The notes: generated by a model from the letters alone, not told the origin. A DNA stretch of 64,000 nt from CAZPWF01 sp964590725 (GCA_964590725.1 CAZPWF010000002.1:1-64000); one strand, 5' to 3'; positions 7,405 through 16,063 are shown, counted from the stretch's first letter. Numbers and translations: made by a program.

Positions 7405-8541
7405 CTATAAGTACGATTTGAGTTTATTAATGTAAGAATTTAATTTGCTTTTAGGTCTGTTTGTTTTTTTATTTTGACTCTCTACACCTCTAAAAACTTC
7501 TAGATAGACTTGAATAGTAGTAACTATTGCGATCATTATTACTGGACCGATAACAATTCCAATGAAACCAAATATATGTAAACCGGCAAATACTGATAGC
7601 ATAGTCAAGGCTGCATCTAGTTTGGCTTCTTTGGGTACTAAACGGGGTCTCATAACATTATCAATATTTGTAACTATTAGGAGGTGTCCTCCAATAACAA
7701 TGATGCCGCCGACTGCATTGCCCGTTAGCATCATTCCTATACCAATTGGTATAGCTACAATACCGCCGCCCAATGGAATCACAGATAATGCTGTAAGAAT
7801 CAAGAAAAAGAAAAAGAATAAATCTGGCAGACCGGCTAAAGCTAGTAGGGCAGCATCTGCAAATCCGCATGCAACTGCAACTATGAATTGTCCACGTACC
7901 ATTGCCTTTGTCATGGCGCCAATTCTTTGAATATATAGCTCTCCTATTTGGTCGCCCAGCGGGTTAAGCTGTTTTATGATTTCTGTTAATTTTTTCTGAT
8001 TGCGGAGTAATGACAAGAAAACGTATATAAAAATAATAGATAAAGTAATGAAGCTAATAACACTGCTAAAAGAACTAAGCACTGTTTGGATGAATGACTG
8101 CCCGTAGGTCTTTATGGCTTGCTGTAGATATGATTCAATTGCATTTTTATCAAATTTGATCTGAGATTCAATTCCTAATTTGCTGATAAACTTATTTATT
8201 ACATTCATCATTTCAGTAGAAGAATTTGTAATGGAGTTTATATCAATTTGTTTTATTAATGAATCAACTTGCTTAACACTAATTAGTATTATGAACAAAA
8301 GAGGTATTAGAATTGTAAAAAATGCTATTAGCAAAGTCGCCATTGATGATTTGCCGGGCTTATTCCATTTTTTGTTTAAGCGTTCATATATCGGAGTAAA
8401 CAGATATGCAAGTATCATGGCAAAAACTATCAGAGTAAAATAAACTTTTAGGAAAAACCATCCACCAATCAAAGCAATTATTACAGCAATTGCTAAAGCT
8501 TTTTTCTGTGATGGGGTGATTATAATTTTAGACACTAACAA
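7405..8541 (-). CDS. AI-2E family (PerM/YhhT-like) transporter
   Basis: 378 aa integral membrane protein with about eight helices: two at the N-terminus (residues 15-50), one at 65-85, a soluble stretch (about 90-150) and a C-terminal helical block. The conserved region PLGGGIVAIPIGIGMMLTG, then GHLLIVTNIDNVMRPRLV, is the hallmark of the family (PF01594). Members export small molecules or act as ion antiporters; the substrate here cannot be told. The longest frame starts with TTG at 8541; the GTG at 8535 is an equally possible start, as neither has a good ribosome binding site. Confidence 0.88.
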   Translation of the reverse strand: MLVSKIIITPSQKKALAIAVIIALIGGWFFLKVYFTLIVFAMILAYLFTPIYERLNKKWNKPGKSSMATLLIAFFTILIPLLFIILISVKQVDSLIKQIDINSITNSSTEMMNVINKFISKLGIESQIKFDKNAIESYLQQAIKTYGQSFIQTVLSSFSSVISFITLSIIFIYVFLSLLRNQKKLTEIIKQLNPLGDQIGELYIQRIGAMTKAMVRGQFIVAVACGFADAALLALAGLPDLFFFFFLILTALSVIPLGGGIVAIPIGIGMMLTGNAVGGIIVIGGHLLIVTNIDNVMRPRLVPKEAKLDAALTMLSVFAGLHIFGFIGIVIGPVIMIAIVTTIQVYLEVFRGVESQNKKTNRPKSKLNSYINKLKSYL

Positions 8542-8641
8542 TATAATCTCATAAATAATCTCAAAATAAAGCCATCTTAGTCATTTGTCTAGAACTAGTT
8601 AAATATATTCTCAGGAGTATAATAGTAAGTAAGAGGTATTT

Positions 8642-9514
8642 ATGATTACTGAGGATCACAAACGAAGGGTTCGAAAAGAACTGCATGATGTCGGCTTGAG
8701 TCGCTACTCATTGTCGAAAAATGAATCCCGTCACCTTCCTAATATAATACATGAGGATGAACACATTGAGGCAGCGATTAATGGGCGATCTGATACTGGC
8801 TCGGTTATGTTGGTTGCAACAGATAAGAGGCTACTTTATTTGGATTGTAAATCGTTTTATTCCTCTACAGATGAAATAACTTATGACGTTGTATCTGGTG
8901 TCTTGCATCATGTTCAGGGTATTTTCTCGAATGTAATTGTTCACACAAGGGTAGGTGAGTATAATTTACGATTTGTTAATAATAAGGAAGCAAAACGATT
9001 TGTTTCATTTCTTGAATCTAAGAGACTTGAATTGCCAGATTATAGGATTGGTGGGCAACAGGCAATCGACGGGCCTAATATGGCCAAACCGACAAGCCCA
9101 TTCGTGTTAGAAAATGATGCTCGACAGTTTTTACAAACCCACTCCGTCGGTGTTTTATCAACGATCGACCGAACGGGTAATGTAAGCGGAGCAACAGTGT
9201 ATTACTTGTCTGATGCTGATGGTCAAATATATATTCTGACCAAAACCAATACTAATAAATCCCGTAACATGCTAGTTCATAAACAGGTTGCATTTACGGT
9301 ATTTGAGGAGTATTCTCTCGAGTCAATTCAAGTTAGCGGGGTTGCTGAAGTTGTTTCTGACCAATCAATATCAAACAGGGTATATTCCCACATTACCCAG
9401 GAACGTCAGTATGGTGATACGAAATCCTTGCCACCCGTATCAAAGATTCAAACGGGTTCATTTATAGTTTTCCGCATAGACCCAACCGAAGCAAAGTACC
9501 AAAAGTTTAAGTAA
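8642..9514 (+). CDS. Bacterial PH-like domain fused to a pyridoxamine-phosphate-oxidase-like flavin domain
   Basis: 290 aa. Residues ~30-130 look like a bacterial PH domain (ATDKRLLYLDCK, then strand-rich sequence ending in a helix, NKEAKRFVSFLESKR). Residues ~155-290 are a split-barrel PNPOx-type domain: ARQFLQTHSVGVLSTIDRTG, VYYLSDADGQIYILT, KSRNMLVHKQVAFTVFEE, SIQVSGVAEVV. These barrels bind FMN, F420 or heme and act as oxidoreductases or sensors; no specific substrate can be inferred. TATAAT at 8618-8623 and AAGAGG before ATG 8642 give a normal leadered start. Confidence 0.75.
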   Translation: MITEDHKRRVRKELHDVGLSRYSLSKNESRHLPNIIHEDEHIEAAINGRSDTGSVMLVATDKRLLYLDCKSFYSSTDEITYDVVSGVLHHVQGIFSNVIVHTRVGEYNLRFVNNKEAKRFVSFLESKRLELPDYRIGGQQAIDGPNMAKPTSPFVLENDARQFLQTHSVGVLSTIDRTGNVSGATVYYLSDADGQIYILTKTNTNKSRNMLVHKQVAFTVFEEYSLESIQVSGVAEVVSDQSISNRVYSHITQERQYGDTKSLPPVSKIQTGSFIVFRIDPTEAKYQKFK

Positions 9515-9542
9515 TGAACGTGACGATCGGTAGATAAGCCGT

Positions 9543-9548
9543 TACAAT
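9543..9548 (+). promoter_or_regulatory. -10 box for leaderless corA
   Basis: TACAAT at 9543-9548, then 6 bases, then ATG at 9555; no Shine-Dalgarno sequence between. The predicted transcription start is at or next to the start codon. Confidence 0.6.
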
Positions 9549-9554
9549 GCTCTC

Positions 9555-10484
9555 ATGGTAACTATATTTAATAGTACCGCTCGTTCGAGCGGCTTAACCG
9601 AATTAGATAAATTCAAAACAGGTTCTTGGGTGCATGTTGTAGTGCCTACCCAGGATGAATTGATAAAGCTAACGCAGGATTTTGGACTCGATATTGACTT
9701 GCTAAATGATGCACTCGATCTATATGAGGCCCCTCGTGTTGAAGTTGACGGTGACTGTGTCTACGTATATACAAGATATTACAATGTAGATGACAGTGTT
9801 ATAAACGCCACCGAACCAATTCTATTTATTTATCATCCAGACTGCTTAATTACTATTCTAAGAGTAAAAAGTAGTATTCTACAGCGCCACATATCAGGAG
9901 TTGGCGATCTTATAACTACTCAGCGTACTAAGCTGCTTTTGCAGTTTTTTACTGCAATTAATAACACTTACCAAGATTATGTAAATAAAGTAACAAGAAG
10001 AGTTTTAAGCGTACGCACCCAATTAAAGCGTACAGATATAAATAGCAAAGTATTACTAGACATGGTAGAAAATGAAGACGATCTGAACGAAATTTTATCT
10101 GCACTCCAGCCGCAAGCAGTACTTCTAAGGAGTTTATTAGGTGGAAAATACATACGGCTATACGAAGAAGACAAGGATTTGATCGAAGATCTTTCTCTTG
10201 GAACTAATGAGTTAATTGAGCTTGTAAAATCAAGATCAAAAACACTAGTAAACATCAGACAGGCATATGACGCTTTAGCGACGAGCGACCTTAATCGAAC
10301 GTTTAAGCGCTTGACCAGTATTAGTATTTTTATGACTATTCCGGCAATTACAGCAGGTTTGTACGGAATGAATCTTGTTTTGCCGTTCCAAAAAAATCCT
10401 AACGCTTTCTGGATAATCCTAAGTATTGTTATGACAGTTACGACAATTACCGTTTGGTATTTTCAAAAAAAACGATGGTTGTAG
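9555..10484 (+). CDS. corA: CorA-family divalent cation (Mg2+/Co2+) channel
   Basis: 309 aa. An N-terminal cytoplasmic alpha/beta domain (1-150), a long helical stalk (150-250) and two C-terminal membrane helices. The selectivity filter motif YGMN follows TM1 (about residues 271-274; GLYGMNLVLPF), the defining CorA signature. It forms a pentameric Mg2+ channel in the inner membrane. It ends with a basic tail (QKKRWL). Six bp separate it from the zincin gene, so they are likely cotranscribed. Confidence 0.93.
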   Translation: MVTIFNSTARSSGLTELDKFKTGSWVHVVVPTQDELIKLTQDFGLDIDLLNDALDLYEAPRVEVDGDCVYVYTRYYNVDDSVINATEPILFIYHPDCLITILRVKSSILQRHISGVGDLITTQRTKLLLQFFTAINNTYQDYVNKVTRRVLSVRTQLKRTDINSKVLLDMVENEDDLNEILSALQPQAVLLRSLLGGKYIRLYEEDKDLIEDLSLGTNELIELVKSRSKTLVNIRQAYDALATSDLNRTFKRLTSISIFMTIPAITAGLYGMNLVLPFQKNPNAFWIILSIVMTVTTITVWYFQKKRWL

Positions 10485-10490
10485 GATATT

Positions 10491-10877
10491 GTGTTTCGCG
10501 TTAATGAATCCGACTTTCAGAAAATCCTAATTGACTCAATAGATAATATTCCCGAAAAATATGCACGTCGGTTAGATAATGTCGGCATATTTTGGGAAAA
10601 CGAACCATCGCCAGAACAAAGACAGAAATTAAAATTGCGACATAATCAAACGCTGTTCGGCTTATATGAGGGCATACCCCTCACAAAACGGGGTGCCGGC
10701 TATAATTTAGCATTGCCTGACAAGATTACTATATTCAAATGGCCGATTGAGATGAGTGTAAGTAGTCTAGGTGAACTGCGTGAACAGGTAGGTAGGACAT
10801 TATGGCATGAAGTAGCGCATTATTTTGGGCTTGATCATGAGCGTATACATAAATTAGAAAGTAAAGAAAAGGGATAG
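10491..10877 (+). CDS. Zincin-like metallopeptidase, Zincin_1 family
   Basis: 128 aa, starting with GTG at 10491 (AGGATATT directly upstream). The zinc site HEVAHYFGLDH (HExxHxxGxxH, about residues 106-116) is near the C-terminus, as in the short Zincin_1 (PF06262) proteins. Substrates of this family are unknown. It sits 6 bp after corA and 3 bp before the YdjM-like gene, in a compact operon. Confidence 0.85.
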   Translation: MFRVNESDFQKILIDSIDNIPEKYARRLDNVGIFWENEPSPEQRQKLKLRHNQTLFGLYEGIPLTKRGAGYNLALPDKITIFKWPIEMSVSSLGELREQVGRTLWHEVAHYFGLDHERIHKLESKEKG

Positions 10878-10880
10878 TTA

Positions 10881-11387
10881 GTGGCGGGGTATAAAGGGCA
10901 TACTGTTGGTGGGCTTGTTTGTGGGGTACTCTACATATTATTACTTTTAATTTTACCCGGGGCGATTTTGGCGCAAACAGGTGGATTATTGAGTGATTGG
11001 CAATTTTTAGCCAGCTTGCTAATTGTTAGTATGCTATTCGGACTTTGGCCCGATATTGATACTAATTCAAAGGGTCAAGATATTTTCTTTGGCGCTAGTT
11101 TTGTAATTGATATTATTTTGATATGTATGGGTTATATTGAGGCTGCAGCCTATCTAGGGCTACTAGCTATGACACCTATAGTTGGGAAGCATCGTGGCTG
11201 GACGCATACAAAGATCGCAATACTAGTAGTGCCACTACCGGTGGTTTTAGTGACTTATGTTTATAAACCCGCAATAATGCCGACCGCTTTACTGCTTTAT
11301 GGCGCAGCGGTCGCAGGTTACTTTAGCCATCTGTTGCTTGACGGTAAAATTACGCGCTTTTTTCGCATTAAAACTAAAAATACTTAA
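10881..11387 (+). CDS. YdjM-like metal-dependent hydrolase (DUF457), membrane protein
   Basis: 168 aa, starting with GTG at 10881. Four to five membrane helices carry the family metal-binding positions: His near the start (GHTVGG), FGLWPDIDTNSKG, HRGWTHTKIA, and FSHLLLDGKITRF. This matches the YdjM/DUF457 family, putative membrane hydrolases related to LexA-regulated YdjM. Substrate unknown. Last gene of the corA operon; its stop lies 4 bp from the convergent lipid kinase. Confidence 0.85.
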   Translation: MAGYKGHTVGGLVCGVLYILLLLILPGAILAQTGGLLSDWQFLASLLIVSMLFGLWPDIDTNSKGQDIFFGASFVIDIILICMGYIEAAAYLGLLAMTPIVGKHRGWTHTKIAILVVPLPVVLVTYVYKPAIMPTALLLYGAAVAGYFSHLLLDGKITRFFRIKTKNT

Positions 11388-11391
11388 TGAA

Positions 11392-12279
11392 TTAGCTAAT
11401 TGTTTCTAGAATCGAAGCGTTAATCGAGACAGTTATATCTGTCTTCGCAGTAAGAGCTATAACTTCTCCGTCAAGTTGACCTAGCTGTGGGTTCTTAAGC
11501 TGGAAAGTATATGAAGAAAGTTGTGGTGGATTTTTACCTCCAAAAACAACAAGCTTTATAAGTAAATAAAAAAACTTCAATCTACTTCTATGTGGGATTA
11601 GGATAGCACTAAATAATCCATCATGAAGGTCGGTGTGCGTATTGATTCTGATTACTTTTGACATGCGATGTATATTAGCAAATACTAGACTGTCTATTTC
11701 TCTCACACGCCCTGATGGCTCAATAATCGAAAAATGTCGAAAATTTAACAGATTTCTCGTAACGATCTTTATCTCTTTCCATCTAGTGAGTTGAGATTGA
11801 TTTAGTTCGGCTGCTGTTTCTGCGGTGGTACCTACACCTATGTATGAGTGTGCAAAACGATTGGTTCGGCCAAATTGGATCTGTAATATATCAACTAATT
11901 CAGGAGCATTATGGGTTATCGCACGAATGAGCGGCCTTTTGGCTGTGGCTTTGCGGTAGTCGTTTGCGTTACCCGCGGCTAGGATTGCGCAAACAGGTTT
12001 TCGATTGCGTTTTTCTAACTTTGCTTTTAGCGTGCCGTTAATTACTTCGTTATATCCGCCGTCGCCACTTACCGAAATTATGAGCGGTCTAATATATTTT
12101 ACTGCTTTTTCGTATGCGATCACTTCGGCATGTCCCGCGTATTCGGAGGGGAGTAGTTCAATATGTGAGATACGTCGACGTTTAAGCTGCCGGTATAAAC
12201 GCTCAGCTCGAATTTTTGCTTTGCCACTTGTACCCATAGGATTATAGATGATAGTTATTATTTCGAACTCATTATTCAT
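11392..12279 (-). CDS. Diacylglycerol/sphingosine kinase family lipid kinase (YegS/DagK type)
   Basis: 295 aa. The N-terminal nucleotide-binding domain contains NPMGTSGKAK (residues 12-21) and the family glycine motif SGDGGYNEVINGTL. The C-terminal beta-sandwich ends in QLDGEVIAL, also conserved in DAGK_cat proteins. It probably phosphorylates diacylglycerol or a related lipid at the membrane face. ATG at 12279 is preceded by TATAAT (12294-12289) with only 9 bases between, so the mRNA is near-leaderless. Confidence 0.85.
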   Translation of the reverse strand: MNNEFEIITIIYNPMGTSGKAKIRAERLYRQLKRRRISHIELLPSEYAGHAEVIAYEKAVKYIRPLIISVSGDGGYNEVINGTLKAKLEKRNRKPVCAILAAGNANDYRKATAKRPLIRAITHNAPELVDILQIQFGRTNRFAHSYIGVGTTAETAAELNQSQLTRWKEIKIVTRNLLNFRHFSIIEPSGRVREIDSLVFANIHRMSKVIRINTHTDLHDGLFSAILIPHRSRLKFFYLLIKLVVFGGKNPPQLSSYTFQLKNPQLGQLDGEVIALTAKTDITVSINASILETIS

Positions 12280-12288
12280 GATATATAC

Positions 12289-12294
12289 ATTATA
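12289..12294 (-). promoter_or_regulatory. -10 box for the lipid kinase gene
   Basis: TATAAT on the minus strand (12294-12289), 9 bases before the ATG at 12279, without a ribosome binding site. The same short interval holds a candidate plus-strand promoter at 12297-12325. Confidence 0.55.
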
Positions 12295-12331
12295 GCTTGT
12301 AGAAACGTACCATTAGGCTTATGATTATTGA

Positions 12332-12384
12332 GGAAGTGAGAGACTTCCGTCGACCCTGAGTTATTACTCGGGGTCATTTATTTT
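12332..12384 (+). ncRNA. Candidate small double-hairpin RNA beside fur
   Basis: Two adjacent hairpins: GGAAGT/ACTTCC (12332-12337 with 12343-12348, loop GAGAG) and GACCCTGAG/CTCGGGGTC (12352-12360 with 12367-12375, loop TTATTA, one G-U pair), the second followed by ATTTATTTT. A plus-strand promoter fits upstream: TTGTAG (12297-12302), 17-base spacer, TATGAT (12320-12325), placing the start at the first G of hairpin 1. The RNA would be about 50 nt and its end is antisense to the last fur codons. The alternative is a structured 3' end of the fur mRNA, but no U-run follows on the minus strand. No known family recognised. Confidence 0.35.
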
Positions 12385-12793
12385 GGCAGTCAAGGCAGAT
12401 GCCACTTATTTCCATTTGATGCGACACGGGTCTGTACTTTTTATGAATTGCAATCTGCGATACTAGTTTTTCTAAATGATCGGATTCATCTAAAACATCC
12501 AACCGTCCACATTTTATGCAGCTTATATGATGGTGATGATCATTAAACATGTCAGTTAGCTCTATCTTGTATTTCCAACCTATATGTAATCTTTGTATAA
12601 TGCCAATTTTTTCAAATAATTCGATAGCTCTATACACGCTTGCTCGGTCTACCATGCTGTTTGCGCTAATTATTTGTGTCATGGTAAGTGGCTCATGACC
12701 TTGTAGAGAATCAAATATTTGCTTTCTTGTTTTCGTAACACTAAAACCATAGCTTTTTAAGTGGCTATCCAGGGACGATGATATCTGTGCCAT
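12374..12793 (-). CDS. Fur-family metal-responsive transcriptional regulator
   Basis: 139 aa. Winged helix at residues 1-85 (VTKTRKQIFDSL, PLTMTQIISANSMVDRASVYRAIELF), then the metal and dimer domain with a His cluster (NDHHHHISCIKCG) and two CxxC pairs (CIKC, CLDC) for the structural zinc. Metal identity (Fe, Zn, Mn) cannot be told from sequence. It is divergent from a ZIP transporter, with an inverted repeat over its start codon, which suggests that it controls the transporter and itself. ATG at 12793. Confidence 0.9.
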   Translation of the reverse strand: MAQISSSLDSHLKSYGFSVTKTRKQIFDSLQGHEPLTMTQIISANSMVDRASVYRAIELFEKIGIIQRLHIGWKYKIELTDMFNDHHHHISCIKCGRLDVLDESDHLEKLVSQIAIHKKYRPVSHQMEISGICLDCQNK

Positions 12794-12820
12794 GTCGCAA
12801 ATATATCATAAAATGCGACA
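12793..12820. promoter_or_regulatory. Candidate Fur operator between fur and the ZIP gene
   Basis: Inverted repeat TGTCGCA (12793-12799) and TGCGACA (12814-12820), perfect 7-base arms separated by a 14-base AT-only spacer. One arm touches the fur start codon. A possible plus-strand promoter for the ZIP gene (TTGCAA 12824-12829, 17 bases, TATTGT 12847-12852) lies immediately next to it. Binding by the adjacent Fur-family protein is inference from position. Confidence 0.55.
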
Positions 12821-12861
12821 AAATTGCAAAAATAATTATTGTTTTGTATTGTTACTTTAAG

Positions 12862-13623
12862 ATGTCAAATTACACAGAAGTCATTATTTATAGCATTTTA
12901 GGCGGTCTGTTTTCTTTGGTCGGTTGTCTATTTTTGTTTATTGGCAGCAAGAATACTAAAAAAATGACGGAATTTGCGACACCATTTGCAGCTGGAGCTT
13001 TACTTTCTGCAGTATTTTTAGATCTGTTAGTAGACGGTCTAGAAACTTCAAGCATATCTCTAGTTCTTGTATCGGTGTTGGCGGGTATTATACTTTTTTT
13101 CCTGGGAGAAAGGTTTTTGGGGTGGTTCCATCACAACCATGGCGATGCCGATAAGTCCAAGGACTCTAAAGTCTCACTTATTATAATTGGCAATGGTATG
13201 CATAATGCTTTGGATGGCGTTGCGATTGCCGCAGGTTTCTTGATAAATGTGCCTACAGGCATAATCACGACTTTTGCTGTAGCAATTCATGAAGTTCCCC
13301 ATAATGCGGCTGATTTTGGGTTGTTAGTAAGTAAGGGCTTGGACAGAGTCAGGGCTTTAATAATAACAATGCTAAGTAACTTTGCGACAGTAATTGTTGC
13401 AATATTAGTTTACGGATTGGGGACTACGGAAAAATTACCAGTAGGTATATTGCTTGGATTGAGTTCTGGCTTTTTACTATATATTGCGCTTAGCGATATT
13501 ATCCCAGAAATTCACAATACTTCGCTGAATAAGAGAATAATCGACATTCAGGTAGCTATGCTTATAACGGGCGTCGTAGTAGTGGGTGGCGCAATTAGCC
13601 TGGCTCACCACTTCATTGATTGA
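12862..13623 (+). CDS. ZIP-family divalent metal transporter
   Basis: 253 aa, eight predicted membrane helices. The two ZIP signatures are present in helices 4 and 5: HNALDGVAIAAG and HEVPHNAADFG, which supply the metal ligands. A cytoplasmic loop before helix 4 contains HHNHGDAD, a typical ZIP His-rich loop. Imports Zn2+, Fe2+ or Mn2+. The frame is open upstream to 12778, but that would enter fur; ATG at 12862 starts right before the first helix and is preferred. Likely regulated by the divergent Fur-type gene. Confidence 0.9.
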   Translation: MSNYTEVIIYSILGGLFSLVGCLFLFIGSKNTKKMTEFATPFAAGALLSAVFLDLLVDGLETSSISLVLVSVLAGIILFFLGERFLGWFHHNHGDADKSKDSKVSLIIIGNGMHNALDGVAIAAGFLINVPTGIITTFAVAIHEVPHNAADFGLLVSKGLDRVRALIITMLSNFATVIVAILVYGLGTTEKLPVGILLGLSSGFLLYIALSDIIPEIHNTSLNKRIIDIQVAMLITGVVVVGGAISLAHHFID

Positions 13624-13648
13624 TGTAGCATAAGAGTGATCGAACGGT

Positions 13649-13654
13649 TATACT
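13649..13654 (+). promoter_or_regulatory. -10 box for leaderless rmuC
   Basis: TATACT at 13649-13654, then 7 bases, then ATG at 13662, without any ribosome binding site. Confidence 0.6.
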
Positions 13655-13661
13655 AACTCTT

Positions 13662-14747
13662 ATGGATACAATGGGTGTAGTGCTTCTTTTTACAGTGATA
13701 TTGGGGTTTGGCGTAATTATTTTTATTCTAAACCAAAAACTTTCAGGACTTAAGAATGATCAGGCGACCAGTTTGCTGAAAACAGATTTGGATAGTTTGA
13801 ATAAGGGCGTTGGCGAGCTTAAAGATAGCCTACACGAAAATTTAAACCAAAAACTTCAACAGTCACAAACACAGATGACCGATAATATGCAAAAACAATT
13901 TGCCCAAAGTGCCAAGATTATTGCAGACGTAACACAGCGTTTGGCTAAGCTTGACGAGACTAACCAGAGGGTAGTGAGCGTAGCGGACGAATTGAAAAGC
14001 TTACAAAATGCTTTACAGAACCCAAAGCAAAGAGGGGTGGTCGGAGAATATTATCTGCAGAGTGTTTTAGAAAATGTCATGCCGCCATCGGGTTTTGCTA
14101 CGCAGTATAAATTTAAGGACGGCGAGATTGTAGATGCTGTAATATTTTTGGATAAAGATAAAATATTGCCAGTAGATAGTAAGTTTAGTTTAGAGAATTA
14201 CAATCGTATAATCGAGGAAGCCGATAAAAAAACCAAAGACGAACTTGTTAAAAAATTCAAAACTGATTTGAAAAATCGCATAGATGAAACAAGTAAATAC
14301 ATACGTCCAAACGAAAATACAATGGATTTTGCTTTTATGTTTATACCTAGCGAGTCACTTTACTACGATCTGCTAATTAATAAAGTTGGTACAACAGCTA
14401 CCAATTCACGGGATCTCATCGAATATGCCTTTCAGGAAAAGCACGTTATTATTGTTAGCCCGACTAGTTTCATGGCGTATCTTCAAACAGTGTTACAAGG
14501 ACTTAGAAGTTTGCAGATCGAAGAGCAAGCCAAAGAGATTCAGAAAAGGGTGGGTGAGTTGGGCCGCCACATAGGAAGTTACGAAACTTTCATGCAAAAG
14601 CTTGGCTCTAGTTTAGGCACGACTGTAAATCATTACAATGCTGCCCACAAGGAACTGAAAAAGATAGATAAAGATGTGGTAAAAATTGCTGACACATCAC
14701 CAGGAGTAGAGCCATTGTTGATTGATAAGCCAAGAGATGACGACTAG
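13662..14747 (+). CDS. rmuC: DNA recombination protein RmuC
   Basis: 361 aa. One N-terminal membrane helix (residues 5-25), a coiled coil (about 30-125), then the RmuC nuclease-like domain: NPKQRGVVGEYYLQSVLENV, LPVDSKFSLENYNRIIEE, FAFMFIPSESLYYDLL, HVIIVSPTSFMAYLQTVL. The order and motifs match RmuC (PF02646), which limits sequence inversions and is predicted to be an endonuclease-fold protein. Overlaps the convergent glycosidase by 4 nt. Confidence 0.92.
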   Translation: MDTMGVVLLFTVILGFGVIIFILNQKLSGLKNDQATSLLKTDLDSLNKGVGELKDSLHENLNQKLQQSQTQMTDNMQKQFAQSAKIIADVTQRLAKLDETNQRVVSVADELKSLQNALQNPKQRGVVGEYYLQSVLENVMPPSGFATQYKFKDGEIVDAVIFLDKDKILPVDSKFSLENYNRIIEEADKKTKDELVKKFKTDLKNRIDETSKYIRPNENTMDFAFMFIPSESLYYDLLINKVGTTATNSRDLIEYAFQEKHVIIVSPTSFMAYLQTVLQGLRSLQIEEQAKEIQKRVGELGRHIGSYETFMQKLGSSLGTTVNHYNAAHKELKKIDKDVVKIADTSPGVEPLLIDKPRDDD

Positions 14748-16063
14748 TTGTTTAAAAGGTCTATGGTGAGAGCGGCGGTCCAGGAAAAGTCTGCAATACC
14801 CGCCGGTGAACCGTCAATTGGGCTAAAATATTCGTAGCAGCCAGATTTTTCAACGAGTTCAATAGTTGTTTCTTTTAATGTTTCAGCATGATCATGGAAA
14901 CCGTATCTGCGAAGACCGTCGATGATTAGCCAGTTAGTATTTATCCAAGTTGGGCCTTGCCAATAGCGTCGCGCCTGGAACCACTCTGAGCTTAGCGGCA
15001 CACTGGGGACGGGGTAGTTGGTTCCGTATTGATGAGGATCTTCTAATAGTCTAACTAGCTGCTTGGCTCTGTCTTGACTAATACTGCCTGCATAAAGCGG
15101 CATAAGCGTAGCGATACTTGGAATCTTTATTAGCTTATGGCTTACAAACTCACGAGAATAATATTGTCCTGCATATTGATCCCATAGCTGTTCGTATGCT
15201 GATTTACTCCTTTCAATTTTTTCCTTTAAATCGTTCGGAAGTTGCTTTCTAATAGTTTTTGAAATATGTTTTAAGTGTTCGTTAGCTCGGATGAATATTG
15301 CATTAAACGTAGCATCTTCGATTGCAAAGAGAGAATGTGACAGTATTCTGTTAGTATCATAGTTTTTGCGGCGTAGCCTACGATGCACACTATATAAGGC
15401 CATAGCTTCTAGAGTAGAAAGTCGTTCACTTGCGTGCACAAACTTAGTATCACTGCGCACCATATTGATTAGCGGTTCTAGGTGAAGAAAATTCGCAGTT
15501 CTTATCCAAAGTGGTAGCTGATGTTCAAGCAATTCCTGCATCCATGGCGGCGTATTATCCAGACCAGTCTCCCAGGGGTGTATTTGCAGTACTAGCCCTT
15601 CATTATGTGGATCGCGGTCATTGTAAAGCCACTGATGGTAGCTTAGTAGCATTGGGTACATTGTTTGATACCAACTAACCCTTTCACTGCTGTGCATTTT
15701 TTCACCAAGCTTAACCACTGCCTCGGCAAGCATCGGTGGTTGAGTTATGCCACTAGTCACTATCCCGTCTGGTGCGTTTGGATTAAGCCAGCTTCGCCAC
15801 ACATTACCGTGACGAATATGGCGTCCTGTTTTGCTTAATATCATATTTGGCATCATGCCGTTGGCCCATTGACCACGCTTTAGGCTAAGTAGTTCTTGTT
15901 TAGCGCGTTCAATATCATAATGTCTTTGTCCGATAGATATAAAACAGCTATCCCATAGCCATTGATGAGGGTACATTCCGGCGGCTGGAACTGTGTGATT
16001 ACCTTGATCGTTAGTATCAAGTACTGTTCGACAAAGTTCCAGGGTAGATTGGTTATTATTCAT
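14744..16063 (-). CDS. MGH1/GH63-like glycoside hydrolase, (alpha/alpha)6 barrel
   Basis: 439 aa, no signal peptide, so cytoplasmic. Motifs fit the GH63/GH37 clan including mannosylglycerate-hydrolase-like enzymes: MYPHQWLWDSCF (conserved Trp-Asp), GITQPPMLAEAV, an acidic LVLQIHPWETGLDNTP, YWQGPTWINTNWLIIDGL, and EYFSPIDGSPAGIADFSWT near the end. The likely acid is Asp in ETGLDNTP and the base is Glu in CYEYFSP (inferred by family analogy). Substrate may be glucosylglycerate, trehalose or another alpha-glucoside. TACAAT lies 14 bases before the ATG; no ribosome binding site. Confidence 0.8.
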   Translation of the reverse strand: MNNNQSTLELCRTVLDTNDQGNHTVPAAGMYPHQWLWDSCFISIGQRHYDIERAKQELLSLKRGQWANGMMPNMILSKTGRHIRHGNVWRSWLNPNAPDGIVTSGITQPPMLAEAVVKLGEKMHSSERVSWYQTMYPMLLSYHQWLYNDRDPHNEGLVLQIHPWETGLDNTPPWMQELLEHQLPLWIRTANFLHLEPLINMVRSDTKFVHASERLSTLEAMALYSVHRRLRRKNYDTNRILSHSLFAIEDATFNAIFIRANEHLKHISKTIRKQLPNDLKEKIERSKSAYEQLWDQYAGQYYSREFVSHKLIKIPSIATLMPLYAGSISQDRAKQLVRLLEDPHQYGTNYPVPSVPLSSEWFQARRYWQGPTWINTNWLIIDGLRRYGFHDHAETLKETTIELVEKSGCYEYFSPIDGSPAGIADFSWTAALTIDLLNN

